Assembly (NCBI GenBank): GCA_963924555.1
Contig: OZ004594.1
Span: forward strand, 1,705,563 to 1,769,562
Length of the DNA stretch: 64,000 nt
From: Crambe crambe
Taxonomy: Eukaryota; Porifera; Demospongiae; Poecilosclerida; Crambeidae
Direction: 5' to 3'
Shown here: positions 1 through 9,871 of the stretch, one piece after another
Position numbering within the stretch: position 1 is the first letter of the stretch
How the letters are laid out: each line of letters begins with the position of its first letter
Position numbers and translations under genes: made by a program
Notes under the pieces: model-generated
What the model saw: only the letters and a program-made list of their open reading frames with translations
Databases searched by the model: none
What the model was told of the DNA's origin: nothing

Positions 1-1690
1 AACGGTAAAGATATGCCCTGACCATCAGAAAGAACTCGTGTTTTATTGCATTTCGTGTACTACCTTGGTCTGCCAAGACTGCATTGCTAGTGAGCACGAA
101 GAACACGACTACTTGGTGCCAAAGGAACGCACACCACGAGAAGAGCAAACAGATCCAAATTTTAAATCAATCAGAAAAGAAGAAAAAGATTTAGAAAATC
201 TTACATTTGGCGTGAGGATTCGAATCGAAGAAGTGAAAGAGCAGGGAAATCATGTGATTAAGAAGGTGAAGGAGGAAATTAAAAAGTTGCAAGAAGCACT
301 GGAAGAGAGGAAAGCTGAGTTAGTGGATGAAGTTGAACAGCTGGTGAAGGAGAAAGTTGATACTCTCTCATTTCAGCAAGACCAGCTGGAAATGCTGAAG
401 AACCAAGTCAAATTTGCCTACAAGAGCATACAGAATGGAACGGAGGAAGACATCAAGACTACTATTGACGAAATTTCATCAAAGAGTCGAAAGATTAAGG
501 AATTACCAGAAATAGAAGCAGATTTATGCTTTGAATCAAAAGAGCTCCTTACCGGGTGTCGACAGTATGGACAAATAAAAGTGAATCCAGCTGACCCTTT
601 GAAATCTTATGCCGAAATTGATGCAGTTAAAATAGCAATCTTGAATGAAGAAACCACACTTTCTGTATATGCATTGAACAAGGAAGGCAAGAAGAATATC
701 TACACATCTGCAAGTACAGATAAATTTACTAGCAAAGTGGTTGCCAGTGGCAAAATTATCGAAAGCAAAGTGGAGAGAAAACTGGGCACAAATGAGTCCC
801 TAGTTATATTTACATCTAATGTCCGTGGGATAAACCAGGTAGTGGTCAAGATGAACGAGGAAAATATCCGAAATATCCCGTGCCCAGTGTACATCTACAC
901 TCCTACCCCTTCCAATACGATCAAAGTTCAGTGTCCAAACATGATAGCAGTTACTGCAGAAAGAATAGTAATTGCCGGAGACGCGTCAGAACATGTTAAC
1001 ATTTACTCAAAAGAAGGTAACGTAATACATTCCTTTATGATTAAAGGGAAAAAAAATCCAGGCCCCAGAGGATTAGCAACTGATGGTGAATTCCTCTTTA
1101 TAACGGATAAAACGAATAACTGTGTGATAAAATACGACCTTGAAGGTAACTTCATCAAATCTGTTGGCACCAGAGGAAACAAACAATTGGAATTCAGTGG
1201 TCGTTGTGGTGTTGCAGTTGACAAGAAGACCAAAAGAGTTTACATAGCCGACCAGTACAACAACAGAATTCAAGTGCTGGATTCTGATCTCAATTTCCTC
1301 CACATGTTCGGTACAAGAGGTTATCAGGAAAGAGAATTCGACCGTCCACGTGATGTAGCAGTGGCTGATAATAGCACTGTCTATGTAGCCGATACGAACA
1401 ATGATCGTGTACAAGTCTTTAAAGGCAGTGGAGAATATATCAGAGAGTTCGGCAGTGATCAGCTTTCTGCACCTGCAGGAATATGTGTCGACTCAAATGA
1501 CCATGTATTGGTTGCTGATCATGATAACCATCGCATATGCGTGTTCAATCCCGAAGGAGAGTTCCTCTTCTCATTCGGCGAAAGTGGAAACAAGCCAGGA
1601 GAGTTCACAGATGTTTATGGCATAGCAGTTGATAGTGATGGAGTGATTTACACAGCTGACTTTGGTAGTGATCGAGTACAAATTTTCTAA
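1..1690 (+). CDS. B-box/coiled-coil/filamin/NHL protein, 5'-partial
   Basis: This is a long open exon already open at base 1, read in the frame starting at base 2. Its beginning is outside the window. It opens inside a B-box zinc finger (CPDHQKELVFYC...CQDC...H...H). A charged coiled coil of about 120 residues follows, then a filamin/ABP280-type immunoglobulin repeat (about bases 570-900) and a C-terminal NHL beta-propeller of about six repeats (VYIADQYNNRIQVLD-type) ending at TAA 1688-1690. No RING is visible. By analogy with the gene at 17174 it probably has short upstream exons encoding a CARD-like domain. TRIM-NHL proteins are usually scaffolds, ubiquitin ligases or RNA binders; without a RING a ligase role is doubtful. 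The part visible is intact. Confidence 0.85.
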   Translation, partial: TVKICPDHQKELVFYCISCTTLVCQDCIASEHEEHDYLVPKERTPREEQTDPNFKSIRKEEKDLENLTFGVRIRIEEVKEQGNHVIKKVKEEIKKLQEALEERKAELVDEVEQLVKEKVDTLSFQQDQLEMLKNQVKFAYKSIQNGTEEDIKTTIDEISSKSRKIKELPEIEADLCFESKELLTGCRQYGQIKVNPADPLKSYAEIDAVKIAILNEETTLSVYALNKEGKKNIYTSASTDKFTSKVVASGKIIESKVERKLGTNESLVIFTSNVRGINQVVVKMNEENIRNIPCPVYIYTPTPSNTIKVQCPNMIAVTAERIVIAGDASEHVNIYSKEGNVIHSFMIKGKKNPGPRGLATDGEFLFITDKTNNCVIKYDLEGNFIKSVGTRGNKQLEFSGRCGVAVDKKTKRVYIADQYNNRIQVLDSDLNFLHMFGTRGYQEREFDRPRDVAVADNSTVYVADTNNDRVQVFKGSGEYIREFGSDQLSAPAGICVDSNDHVLVADHDNHRICVFNPEGEFLFSFGESGNKPGEFTDVYGIAVDSDGVIYTADFGSDRVQIF

Positions 1691-2074
1691 CACAATATCC
1701 CTAACAATAATGCTACACCATTGAGTTATATCTTTTTCATCCGTAACAATAATGTTACACCATTGAAACTGTTCTTTTTCATATTATTATAATGTAGACC
1801 TGCACATGCACCTTTATTTTATTGACACTTTTTATTAAATTGTTGAGATAAATGATTCATGTACTGAGTGAGCGAGCACAGTATGAGTGAGATTCTTGAC
1901 CCATTCGAATTGCCCCAGGTATAATTGGTAATTACATATAATAAGCAATTGAATTTATGGTCTGACATGTGACTTTGATAAATATATTCATGACTTTAAT
2001 ATAATGGGATAGGACTATGGTACAATGTATATATAAACACAACTTTGCTAGTTGTTGCTGTATCTTTGAAGAAC
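1691..2074. other. Intergenic spacer, 3' flank duplicated downstream
   Basis: AT-rich spacer between two TRIM-like genes. Bases 1851-1990 are closely repeated at about 3803-4045, including the landmark ACTGAGTGAG...AGCACAGTATGAGTGAG. The 3' flank of the first gene was therefore copied into the next locus. A TATA-like stretch (TATATATAAA, about 2028-2037) lies about 40 bp upstream of the next start codon and may be its core promoter. Confidence 0.6.
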
Positions 2075-3453
2075 ATGGCTTCCAGCATCGCAACTAACAA
2101 GGCTACCAACAACTATAATACTGAATACACAACTCTGCTGCGCTGCACAGCAGAACTCACTTCAGAATTATCTGCAGATGCTCCCTCTGTTTCGGCAAGA
2201 CTGTTAGCTCAGGGGTTAATCCCACAGGCATTGCACGGCTCACCAAAAGCCAGTGAACTGGTAGAAAAAGTCACCTCAAAAGTGAAAACATTTCCAGAAA
2301 ATTTTGAAGTATTTGTTGGCATCCTCAGTGAGTTTCCCTGGCTTCAAGATATTGCACAGTTGATTCGTAAAACATAATGATGTCAAAGAAGATGAGAAAA
2401 AGGTGAACTCAGGCTAGCCATAATACTCAGTCTAAAATTATTTTATATAGCTATCACCACCACAGAAATTGAAAGATGGAGCAAGTGAGGAGCAAATTTC
2501 CCAGTTGATTCATAAAACATCTGGAGATCTTGAACAAGATAAGGAAAAGGTATATAGCTAGCACATGCATGTTTGTTGATGTTATTGTTGTTGTTGTTGT
2601 TGTTGTTGTTGTTCACTTTTTAAATAGGAAGTAATATCACCAGATTGTGATGAAGCCAAAGGTAGAATCCAATGATGCATACAAGTTTGTGGCATGCAAT
2701 TTTAGTAATCAATTATAATTATTGCAGATGGACTTGGTGAATCAAAGCAAATGCCCCAGTGTAGTAGTAGAAAAAGACCTTCAAAGAGTGATGAGATCGA
2801 GGGTAATGGCTATAGCACACCATGTATGATGCAGCAGCTTACACTTTTTATCAATCCACATGTTCATGCTTAACAAAGGGGAGGGGTAATACACATGTAT
2901 GTGTCATGGGGTATATAGCTATGAGTCCATAATATTAGTCCTTGTTGTATATTTGTACTATTATCAATGGATTTATTTTGTAGGAAAAAAGAGAGTAGCT
3001 AAGATGACATGTTCCCAACATCACAAGGAACTCATAGGTTACTGTGCCACATGTAGTATCAAGATATGCCAAGACTGTATTGATGGAGAGCATTCTCAAC
3101 ATGAGTACTTCATACGACCCAAACCTAAGGAAGAGATATGCAAGTTATATGCAGCACCTGAAGAGAGAAGAAAGGAATTGCTGGCATGTGTAGACCGGGT
3201 AGTGGAAGAAAAAATGAACTTGCTTAAATTTCAGAAGGCTCAGTTGGAGAGTTCATGCACTCAGATAAAAAGTTGCATAGACCTTATATGCAAGACCCAA
3301 TCAAACGGGGGAGAAGAAGATATAAGGACCATTGGTGGTATTTTATCAAGAATTCAAAAAGTTGACAAAGCACCACAACAGAAAGCAGATGCTTTTTTCG
3401 AATCAACAAAAGACCGAGACTTCGTTAATAAATGTCTACAGAGGTTGAAATAA
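2075..3453 (+). pseudogene. Truncated CARD-like + B-box + coiled-coil gene of the cluster
   Basis: Exon 1 (ATG 2075 to about 2402) encodes a helical domain of about 100 residues like the one at 17174 (LLRCTAELTSELSADAPSVS, then SEFPWLQDI). It resembles a CARD of the death-fold superfamily. In-frame TAA 2375-2377 follows RKT, while a +1 frame (NDVKEDEKK) continues to a GT donor at 2403, so a small indel is likely. Further exons are visible at about 2466-2550 (acceptor ccacag), 2728-2803 and 2983-3453. The last carries a B-box (CSQHHKELIGYC...CQDC...H) and a shortened coiled coil, stopping at TAA 3451-3453. Filamin and NHL domains are absent from this reading frame. It is either a decayed gene or a short CARD-B-box-coil product. 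Confidence 0.65.
2583..2612. repeat. (TTG)n microsatellite
   Basis: About ten TTG/GTT triplets in an intron of the truncated CARD-TRIM locus. Confidence 0.9.
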
Positions 3454-3490
3454 AGATAGAAAGTCATATGTCCTAGCACTTATATTTTGA

Positions 3491-3747
3491 TAAAGGAAAA
3501 AATATTTATATAAAAGAGAAGTAGGGATGGCTGTGTGTGGTTCAAAAAAGTTCAGCAAATGAACTTCAGTCAAGTAACCCCTTACCCATCACCAACTACA
3601 AGCCAACTATTCCTCACTCCCATGATGAGATATAAAGGGAGTGAAGTAGGAATAGTTACCTCGTAGCTGGTGATGGGTAAGGGTTGAACTTCGCACACAG
3701 CCATCCCTACTTCTCTTTTTTATTTAGAATAAATATTTTTTCCTTTA
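3491..3747. mobile_element. Foldback (MITE-like) element, 257 bp
   Basis: The two halves are near-perfect inverted copies. The left half starts TAAAGGAAAAAATATTT and continues GAGAAGTAGGGATGGCTGTG. The right half is its reverse complement, ending AAATATTTTTTCCTTTA. The arms also share CTTACCCATCACCA. There is no coding capacity. It lies just after the truncated coiled-coil exon, in sequence derived from a 3' flank. It looks like a non-autonomous inverted-repeat transposon; no clear target-site duplication was found. Confidence 0.75.
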
Positions 3748-4062
3748 CTTGTTCATCATCTTTTTTGTTGTATTGACACTTGTATTAATTATTGTTGAGA
3801 TAATGATTCATGTACTGAGTGAGTGAGCACAGTATGAGTGAGATTCTTGACTCATTCAAATTGCCCAGGTATAATTGGCAAGTATGTTTAAGCTTGCTTT
3901 CTCTCATAATGTGCATGTCTACAAAGGTTGAACTGTAATCTCAGAGAAAGGCAATCCAGTTTTCATGGCAACATATAATCGGAGAGGCCATGAACATAGA
4001 TATCAAAGCGATTGAATTTATGGTCTGACATGTGACTTTGATGAACATTTCTTCATATTCAT

Positions 4063-4827
4063 TCTGAAGATAAGGTAGTCGTAGTGGGAGACTCTGCCAA
4101 ACATGTTAACATCTATTCTAAAGAGTGGGAGCATATTGGTTCCTTCAAACTTGAAGGAGAAAAACATCCAAATCCTAAAGGAGTATCGATTGATGGTAAA
4201 TTCCTATTTATTACTGATAAAAACAATCACTCTGTTTCAAAGTACACCTTTGAAGGTTACTGCATCAAATCTGTCGGTACCAAGGGAAGCAAGCCATTGG
4301 AATTTAATGGCAAATGTGGAATTGCAGTAAATAAAAGAATGGGAAGAGTTTACATAGCAGACCAATACAATAACAGGATCCAAGTGCTGGATTCTGATCT
4401 TGAATTTGTGACCATGTTCGGATCCAAAGGTCAACTAGAAAAAGAGTTTGATAAGCCTCATGATGTAGCAGTTGCCAACAATGGTACCATCTATGTAGCA
4501 GATTCAAATAACAACCGTATACAAGTCTTCAAAGACAATGGAGAATATATCAGAGAGTTTGGAAATAATGACCTCTACTCACCTACAGGAGTATGCGTAG
4601 ATTCCAATGGCCATGTATTGGTTGCTGATCATGATTACTACCGAGTATGTGTGTTCAACCCCAAAGGAGAGTTCCTATTTTCATTTGGTGAAAGCGGGGA
4701 CGGCCTAGGGGAGTTTGTCGACCTTTATGGCATAGCAGTCGATAGTGATGGAAAAATATACACTGCTGATTTTGGCAGTGATCGTGTGCAAATTTTTAAA
4801 CTGGTTACCATTATAGCCTTGCTATAG
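4063..4827 (+). pseudogene. Orphan NHL beta-propeller fragment
   Basis: The open frame (ATG 4084, TAG 4825-4827) encodes only the C-terminal NHL propeller: four to five YxxDxxNNRIQVF repeats, 247 residues. Homology to the gene at 17174 begins abruptly at GAAGATAAG (about 4063), corresponding to about 18644 there. The upstream bases match intergenic sequence, not a filamin repeat. Its normal stop has been lost by a change in the run TTTTTAAA, so it reads 12 residues further (KLVTIIALL). It is probably the severed 3' end of the locus at 2075, separated by a recombination junction. A separate transcript cannot be excluded. Confidence 0.7.
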
Positions 4828-5016
4828 TTTTTCAAATAACCATTGTACTTCCACTACTTCTAGTCTTTGGTACACATCGCACACTATAACCATGCTAGTT
4901 TTACACCTTATACTTCATGTTTTTTTATTACATATCTTTGACATTTTTTGATTGCTGTTTACTATTGGGTTAGAATGTTGAGTCTATTATAAAAGCCATA
5001 AATTTTTAATTGCACC
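4828..5016. other. 3' flank of the orphan NHL fragment
   Basis: AT-rich sequence similar to the 3' flanks at 7707-7960 and 19380-19530 (shared TTGATTGCTGTTTACTATT-like run). This shows that the paralogues were duplicated together with their flanks. No gene is seen here. Confidence 0.5.
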
Positions 5017-6093
5017 ATAGATATAAGAGGTTTTACGGGATTGGAAACCCCCAATGAATTGCACAACCGTGGCGCATTGATAGATGCGCACACACATGCA
5101 GCATTGGTTGTGAAAAGAGATCAATATTCACTCCTTTCAAGGCAGTTAAAGTGATGTTCTGCCACTACAGCTCACAGAATAGTACAAGTAAGCTAAGGGG
5201 AAGGTATTGAAGAAGTGAAGAGTCAGAGAGTTGAAGTTGGAGAGTCTGAGGAAGGAAGTTATTAATTATTCATAACTTTTTTTCCTTGTAATTATAACTA
5301 TGAGTACCTATCATTGCTCATTATACATTAATTTTATGTGATTGATTTGAAAGAAAGGCCAAAATGACTTTTGGTATTAAAATTAGACATAGATTCATTA
5401 TTATTATTATAGCTAGATAATTTTGCCCTGAAGTTATCTGCCAGTTTCTGCTCAGTTCTCCCTCATCAGCATTATTGCAATACTTCCAGCTTTTGGCTGT
5501 TGGATTTTGATACCATTCACCTCAAGAATTCAGCTCAGTCAGCTGTCCTGTGGACCCTATCGATATTAGGGGGGAAATATAGTAAGCTTGCCATCTCCAT
5601 AGGATGACTTGTATAGAAAACAAATGCACCAATTCCATTTACTGTTCTATCCTTTCCCTGAAATAACTAATACAGTTGCAATATTGTTAATCTATTTCTT
5701 GGGAGAGGGATCACAGTTTTAACACCACTTGCAAATGCTAGAGACAATATATGTCAGCTAATACAAAAACTAAAGTTTATATGCCTTTTGATCAGAAAAT
5801 GGGCAACAGCAATTGATTCCATCAAGTGTGAGAGGGAATACAGTCCCATTAACCACTACAGTAGTATTTGTAGGAATAAACTTGAAATTCTGAGCTAAAA
5901 TTTATTTCATACAGTAAATCTATGCCCTAGTGTATTATAATATCATTGGCATAAGTCTTACCTCACGGATCTTGTCAGAACAGCAACTTTGACAAAAGTG
6001 TTATTTCTACAGCTGTCAACGCGCCTCGGTTGTTAGTTGCTAATGAGAGCACGTGATCCATTTCCAATCCCATAAAACCTCTTATATCTATGA
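5017..6093. mobile_element. Non-autonomous DNA transposon with terminal inverted repeats (about 1.08 kb)
   Basis: The ends are inverted repeats: CATAGATATAAGAGGTTTTA at 5017 and its reverse complement ending at 6093. They extend inward as GGGATTGGAAA, and weaker similarity (AACCG[T/A]GGCGC[A/G]TTGA) reaches about 75 bp. Just outside both ends lies ATTGCA, a possible 6-8 bp target duplication. Aligned with the flank after the gene copy at 7706, the element interrupts sequence that is continuous there (GGTCACATGACTCTA). No transposase reading frame is present. TIR start and repeat length would suit a hAT-like element, but the family is uncertain. Confidence 0.75.
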
Positions 6094-6195
6094 TTGCATG
6101 ATGGTCACATGACTCTACCTCATGCTGAATTAATTGCTGTATGCATTATGTGTAATGAATATAATATCCTGATCCTACCAAGTCAGAAAAATTTT

Positions 6196-7706
6196 TTTTG
6201 ATACTGTGATACATGTGAATTCAAGATTTGTGAGGACTGCATTGATGAAGAACATAGTAAACATAATTACTTAGTACCACCTGAACAGAAGGACACTGAG
6301 TCTACTTCAGAGCTAATCAAAAAAGCATTAGCATGTAGTCTATCTGATGTGAAAGATATTAAGAAGGTAGAGAGGAAAAGGGAGAAAATGTGAAAGTGAA
6401 ATTAAAAATTTAAAAACAACACTTGGAGAGAGGTTGCTAACACAAGTAGATAATTTAGTGAAAGAGAGATCAGCTGGAAATGCACCAGGATCAAGTTCAA
6501 TCACATTATTGACCATGCTTGCAAGAATTTATTAAAGAAAAGAAAGAGCACGGCCACCATTGATGATGCTTTATTATCTAACAAAAAATGCCTCAAGTGA
6601 AACCTGATGTTCACTTTGAATCAACAAAATCTCTTGACCACATGTCGACAGTATGGACAAATGCTGACCCTAAACAATCCTATGCTGCTGAAGGTGTTAG
6701 AGCAGCAAACCACAATTCCAATATACACAGTGAATAAAGATGGCGATGAGAATATTTATACAACCAAAAATACAGATAACCTTACCAGCAGAGTGATTGC
6801 CAGTGCTATCGAAATCCAAAGCCATGTGGAAAGAAAAGAGGGAACAAATGAATCCCTGGTTGTTTTCAAATCACACATCCATGGAATGAACTGTGTACAA
6901 GTAAAGGTGAATGGAGAATACATCAAAAATATTCCTTGCGTTGTATACGTCTACAATCCTGTTAAATGTCCTGATATGCTAGCAGTGACTGAAGATAAGA
7001 TGGTAGTAGTGGGAGACTCTACCAAACATGTCAACACCTATTCTACTAAGTCGTGGGAGCTTATCAGTCACTTCAAACTTGAAGTCCCTGAAGGAAAAAA
7101 AAATCCAGGAATATCGACTATTGATAAATTCCTATATATTACCGATAAGATCAATAACTCTGTTTCAAAGTATAACTTTTGGTCACTGCTTATAATCTGT
7201 CGGTAAGAGGGGAAACAAGCCATTGGAATTTAGCGGCAAATGTGGAATAGCAACTAACACAAGAATGGGAAGAGTTTACATAGCAGACCAATACAACAAC
7301 AGGGTCCAAGTGCTGGATTGGATTCGTTACCATGTTCAGATCCAAAGGTCATCGAGAAAGAGAGTTTGACCAGCCTCGCGATATAGCAGTGGCTAACGAT
7401 GGTACCATCTATGTATCAGATTCAAACAACAACCATATACAAGTCTTCAAAGATAATGGAGAATACATCAGAGAGTTTGGAATTGACAATCTCTACTCAT
7501 CTGCGGGAGTATGCGTAGATTCCAACAACCATGTGCTGGTTGCTGATCATGATAACCACCGAGTGTGCATGTTCAACCCCAAAGGAGAGTTACTATTTTC
7601 ATTCGGTGAAAGTGGGGAATTTGTCGACCTTTATGGCATTGCAGTCGACAGTGATGGAAAAATATACACAGCTGACTTTGGCAGTAATCATGTGCAAATA
7701 TTTTAA
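6196..7706 (+). pseudogene. Decayed B-box/filamin/NHL paralogue
   Basis: This copy is closest to the gene at 17698-19379 over its whole length. The B-box remnant (GAATTCAAGATTTGTGAGGA, about 6218), the coiled coil with frame breaks (TGA around 6391-6393), an open filamin-NHL segment (6607-7206) and a second NHL segment (7332-7706) are in order but not in one frame. A frameshift near 7190-7210 and a deletion near 7320 split the propeller. There is no CARD-like exon upstream; a homologous flank precedes it. It is a host-gene pseudogene from tandem duplication. Confidence 0.8.
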
Positions 7707-8558
7707 CTGGTTAGTATTAGACTCTTAATCTTGCTATAGTTATTTTGTACTTCACTATAACCATTGTACTTCATTATTTCAAGTTATTGCTACACATCTT
7801 ATTAACTATCTACTTTCACTATTACTACTACTGGTTTTCTTATAATACACTTCACTATAAACATGTTACTTCTTGTTACACATTTTGATATTCTTTTACT
7901 GCTGTTTACTATTATGGTTGAGAATAAGCCCCATGAATTTTAACTTCTAGGTTGATTGCAGTGATAATTGTGGTCACATGACTCTAACTCAATCATACTG
8001 ATTGATTCTACTGCTGCACGTAATTATGTGTAATGAAGGTCATATCCTGATCCTACTAGCTATTTTCAAATTATATATTGGACGGCTACTACTGTCCACA
8101 TGTTGATGATCTTTACCATATAGTCGGCTGTGCCATAGAAATGACTTTAAGTAAACACTCATTGAGTCAATGGTATCAGAATGATTCGATTAGAAAAGGG
8201 GGAGGAATTCGGCGACATTGAAGTTGAATCAAATACTGTAATGTATAATTTCTGCCACATGGCTATGCATGTTCAACCCCTGGGCCAGGCCCATGCATCC
8301 CATGCAGATGTTGTCATGACTACTGCTACAAACACACATATGATAGACATTCCCCTACTCTCAGATAACTGTTGTTGATAAAAACAGTTATCACTAACAG
8401 ACTGCTGACATGTGTACAACAAATGTGTAAAAACGACCTATTTTAGGTTATTTAAGTTCAAAGTTGGAACTCAGATAACCTAAAAAGGGTTGCTAGTAAA
8501 CATTTGGTTTACAGTGATATGCTAACTTGTATTGCTTTTGAAATGTTTGCTGCTATGA
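7707..8558. other. Intergenic region without a recognisable gene
   Basis: The first 300 bp are homologous to the 3' flanks of neighbouring paralogues (AATTATGTGTAATGAAGGTC..ATATCCTGATCCTAC occurs also near 6150). A short imperfect hairpin lies at about 8436-8490 (ACCTATTTTAGGTTAT against AGATAACCTAAAAAGGGT). A 65-codon open frame at 8181-8378 has no supporting features. Confidence 0.5.
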
Positions 8559-8565
8559 ATATTGC
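8559..8565. repeat. Target-site duplication, left copy (ATATTGC)
   Basis: Seven bases identical to 17113-17119, immediately outside the two inverted-repeat ends of the 8.55 kb element. Classical P elements duplicate 8 bp; 7 bp is what is seen here. Confidence 0.7.
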
Positions 8566-8686
8566 CAAGAGTAAATAAGGGAGGGAGAGTGTTGAACTGC
8601 CCATAGAGCCATACAAACACCATTTGGAAAGTAACGTAACTAATGCTTAAATTCACGTGTGACAATTCCGTCAAAGTACGTAATAA

Positions 8687-9838
8687 ATGACCTATGCCAC
8701 TAAAAGGAAACGAAAAGTGCTAAATAAGACGGAGAAAACTAAGATAATGTTATCGTTGTGTGATGTGGATATTTGCAGTGTTATAAAACATGTAAAATCT
8801 ACTATTGAGGCTGAAAAACACATGGAAGAAGTTCCTGGTAGAATGGAATTTTGGAATGCTTTGGAAAAATCAGAATCCCTGATGAAAGAAATCATGCTCT
8901 CCTTGACAAGTACATTTGCTAGTCTATATAAAAGTTGTGACAAGGGAAAATGTAAGTACTTAAACTTTCAGTTGGAGTGGCATCGGTACTGTAGTGTTTT
9001 CTTATTACCACCTGGCAAAGATGTATCAGATGTTGACTATGATGTTCAGAAACATTCTGAACTTGCCAGGTTGCAACAGAGATGGATTGGGTTTTGTGAA
9101 GGAAAATCAGTTGATAGTGATATTCGATGCTCTGTTATGATTTCACTTTGTAATGCAGTGTACAAGTACTTCCTCAATCTTGTATCATCAGTACAACAGT
9201 CATTGCTTGATGATACCACCAGCAAATCTACCAATATTGAACATGATTCGGATTCAGTGTACTACAGATTTTGTGGAGCTGCTATTGCTGAAATGCTGCA
9301 TGGAAGATACACCAAGCATCAAGCAAGCATCAAGCACAGTTTAAAAGCTTCTATAAATACGGAAATAGAAGTTTTAAAATGTATACAGTGCACTGGAAAG
9401 GATCATATCCCCCAGGAGCTCCGATACCGTGACAATGGTCATATGTATTTCCCTGCAACTGAATATTTACCTTTTCTGCAAGCCCTGGATGAATGTGTAA
9501 TGGAAAATGCCAACAGTATTTCCTTTAAAAAATATGGGTCCCACTTGATTGAAGTGGCTGTTAATCAAATGCAACTTAACCAAGAGCTGCTAAAGCAGTT
9601 TACTGATATCCTAAAAGGGAAAATGTCGGAGCAAAAACTAGATAAAAAGCAGTATGAATGTGAAATCCAAGCAGTTTACAAGGAATTAAGTCGTAAACTA
9701 TGCCATACCCGACTTGGTGAATTTATTAGTGTTGTGCAACAAACTGCTGCAGCTGAACAAGGAAAATCTACTTTAGCTGGTCAGAACTTACGAGATGAAT
9801 TACTAAGTGCCCATATAAAAACAAAAACACAATACTGA
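8687..9838 (+). CDS. Transposon-borne ORF of unknown function, 383 aa
   Basis: Uninterrupted reading frame starting with ATG 120 bp inside the left terminal repeat. The N-terminus is strongly basic (TKRKRKVLNKTEKTK), consistent with a nuclear or nucleic-acid-binding protein. The rest is predicted mainly helical, with Cys/His residues scattered rather than in a clear zinc-finger pattern. A distinctive block around residues 195-215 (VYYRFCGAAIAEMLHGRYTK) would be a good search seed. I do not recognise a family. It runs convergently towards the transposase gene; the two stops are 33 bp apart. It is intact while the transposase is broken, which suggests either recent insertion or a retained role. 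Confidence 0.6.
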   Translation: MTYATKRKRKVLNKTEKTKIMLSLCDVDICSVIKHVKSTIEAEKHMEEVPGRMEFWNALEKSESLMKEIMLSLTSTFASLYKSCDKGKCKYLNFQLEWHRYCSVFLLPPGKDVSDVDYDVQKHSELARLQQRWIGFCEGKSVDSDIRCSVMISLCNAVYKYFLNLVSSVQQSLLDDTTSKSTNIEHDSDSVYYRFCGAAIAEMLHGRYTKHQASIKHSLKASINTEIEVLKCIQCTGKDHIPQELRYRDNGHMYFPATEYLPFLQALDECVMENANSISFKKYGSHLIEVAVNQMQLNQELLKQFTDILKGKMSEQKLDKKQYECEIQAVYKELSRKLCHTRLGEFISVVQQTAAAEQGKSTLAGQNLRDELLSAHIKTKTQY

Positions 9839-9871
9839 ATGCACAATCACAATAATTATCATTAAACAAGT

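Noticed and set aside
8181-8378. 65-codon + strand ORF
   Set aside because: Short, no conserved motif, no splice or promoter context.
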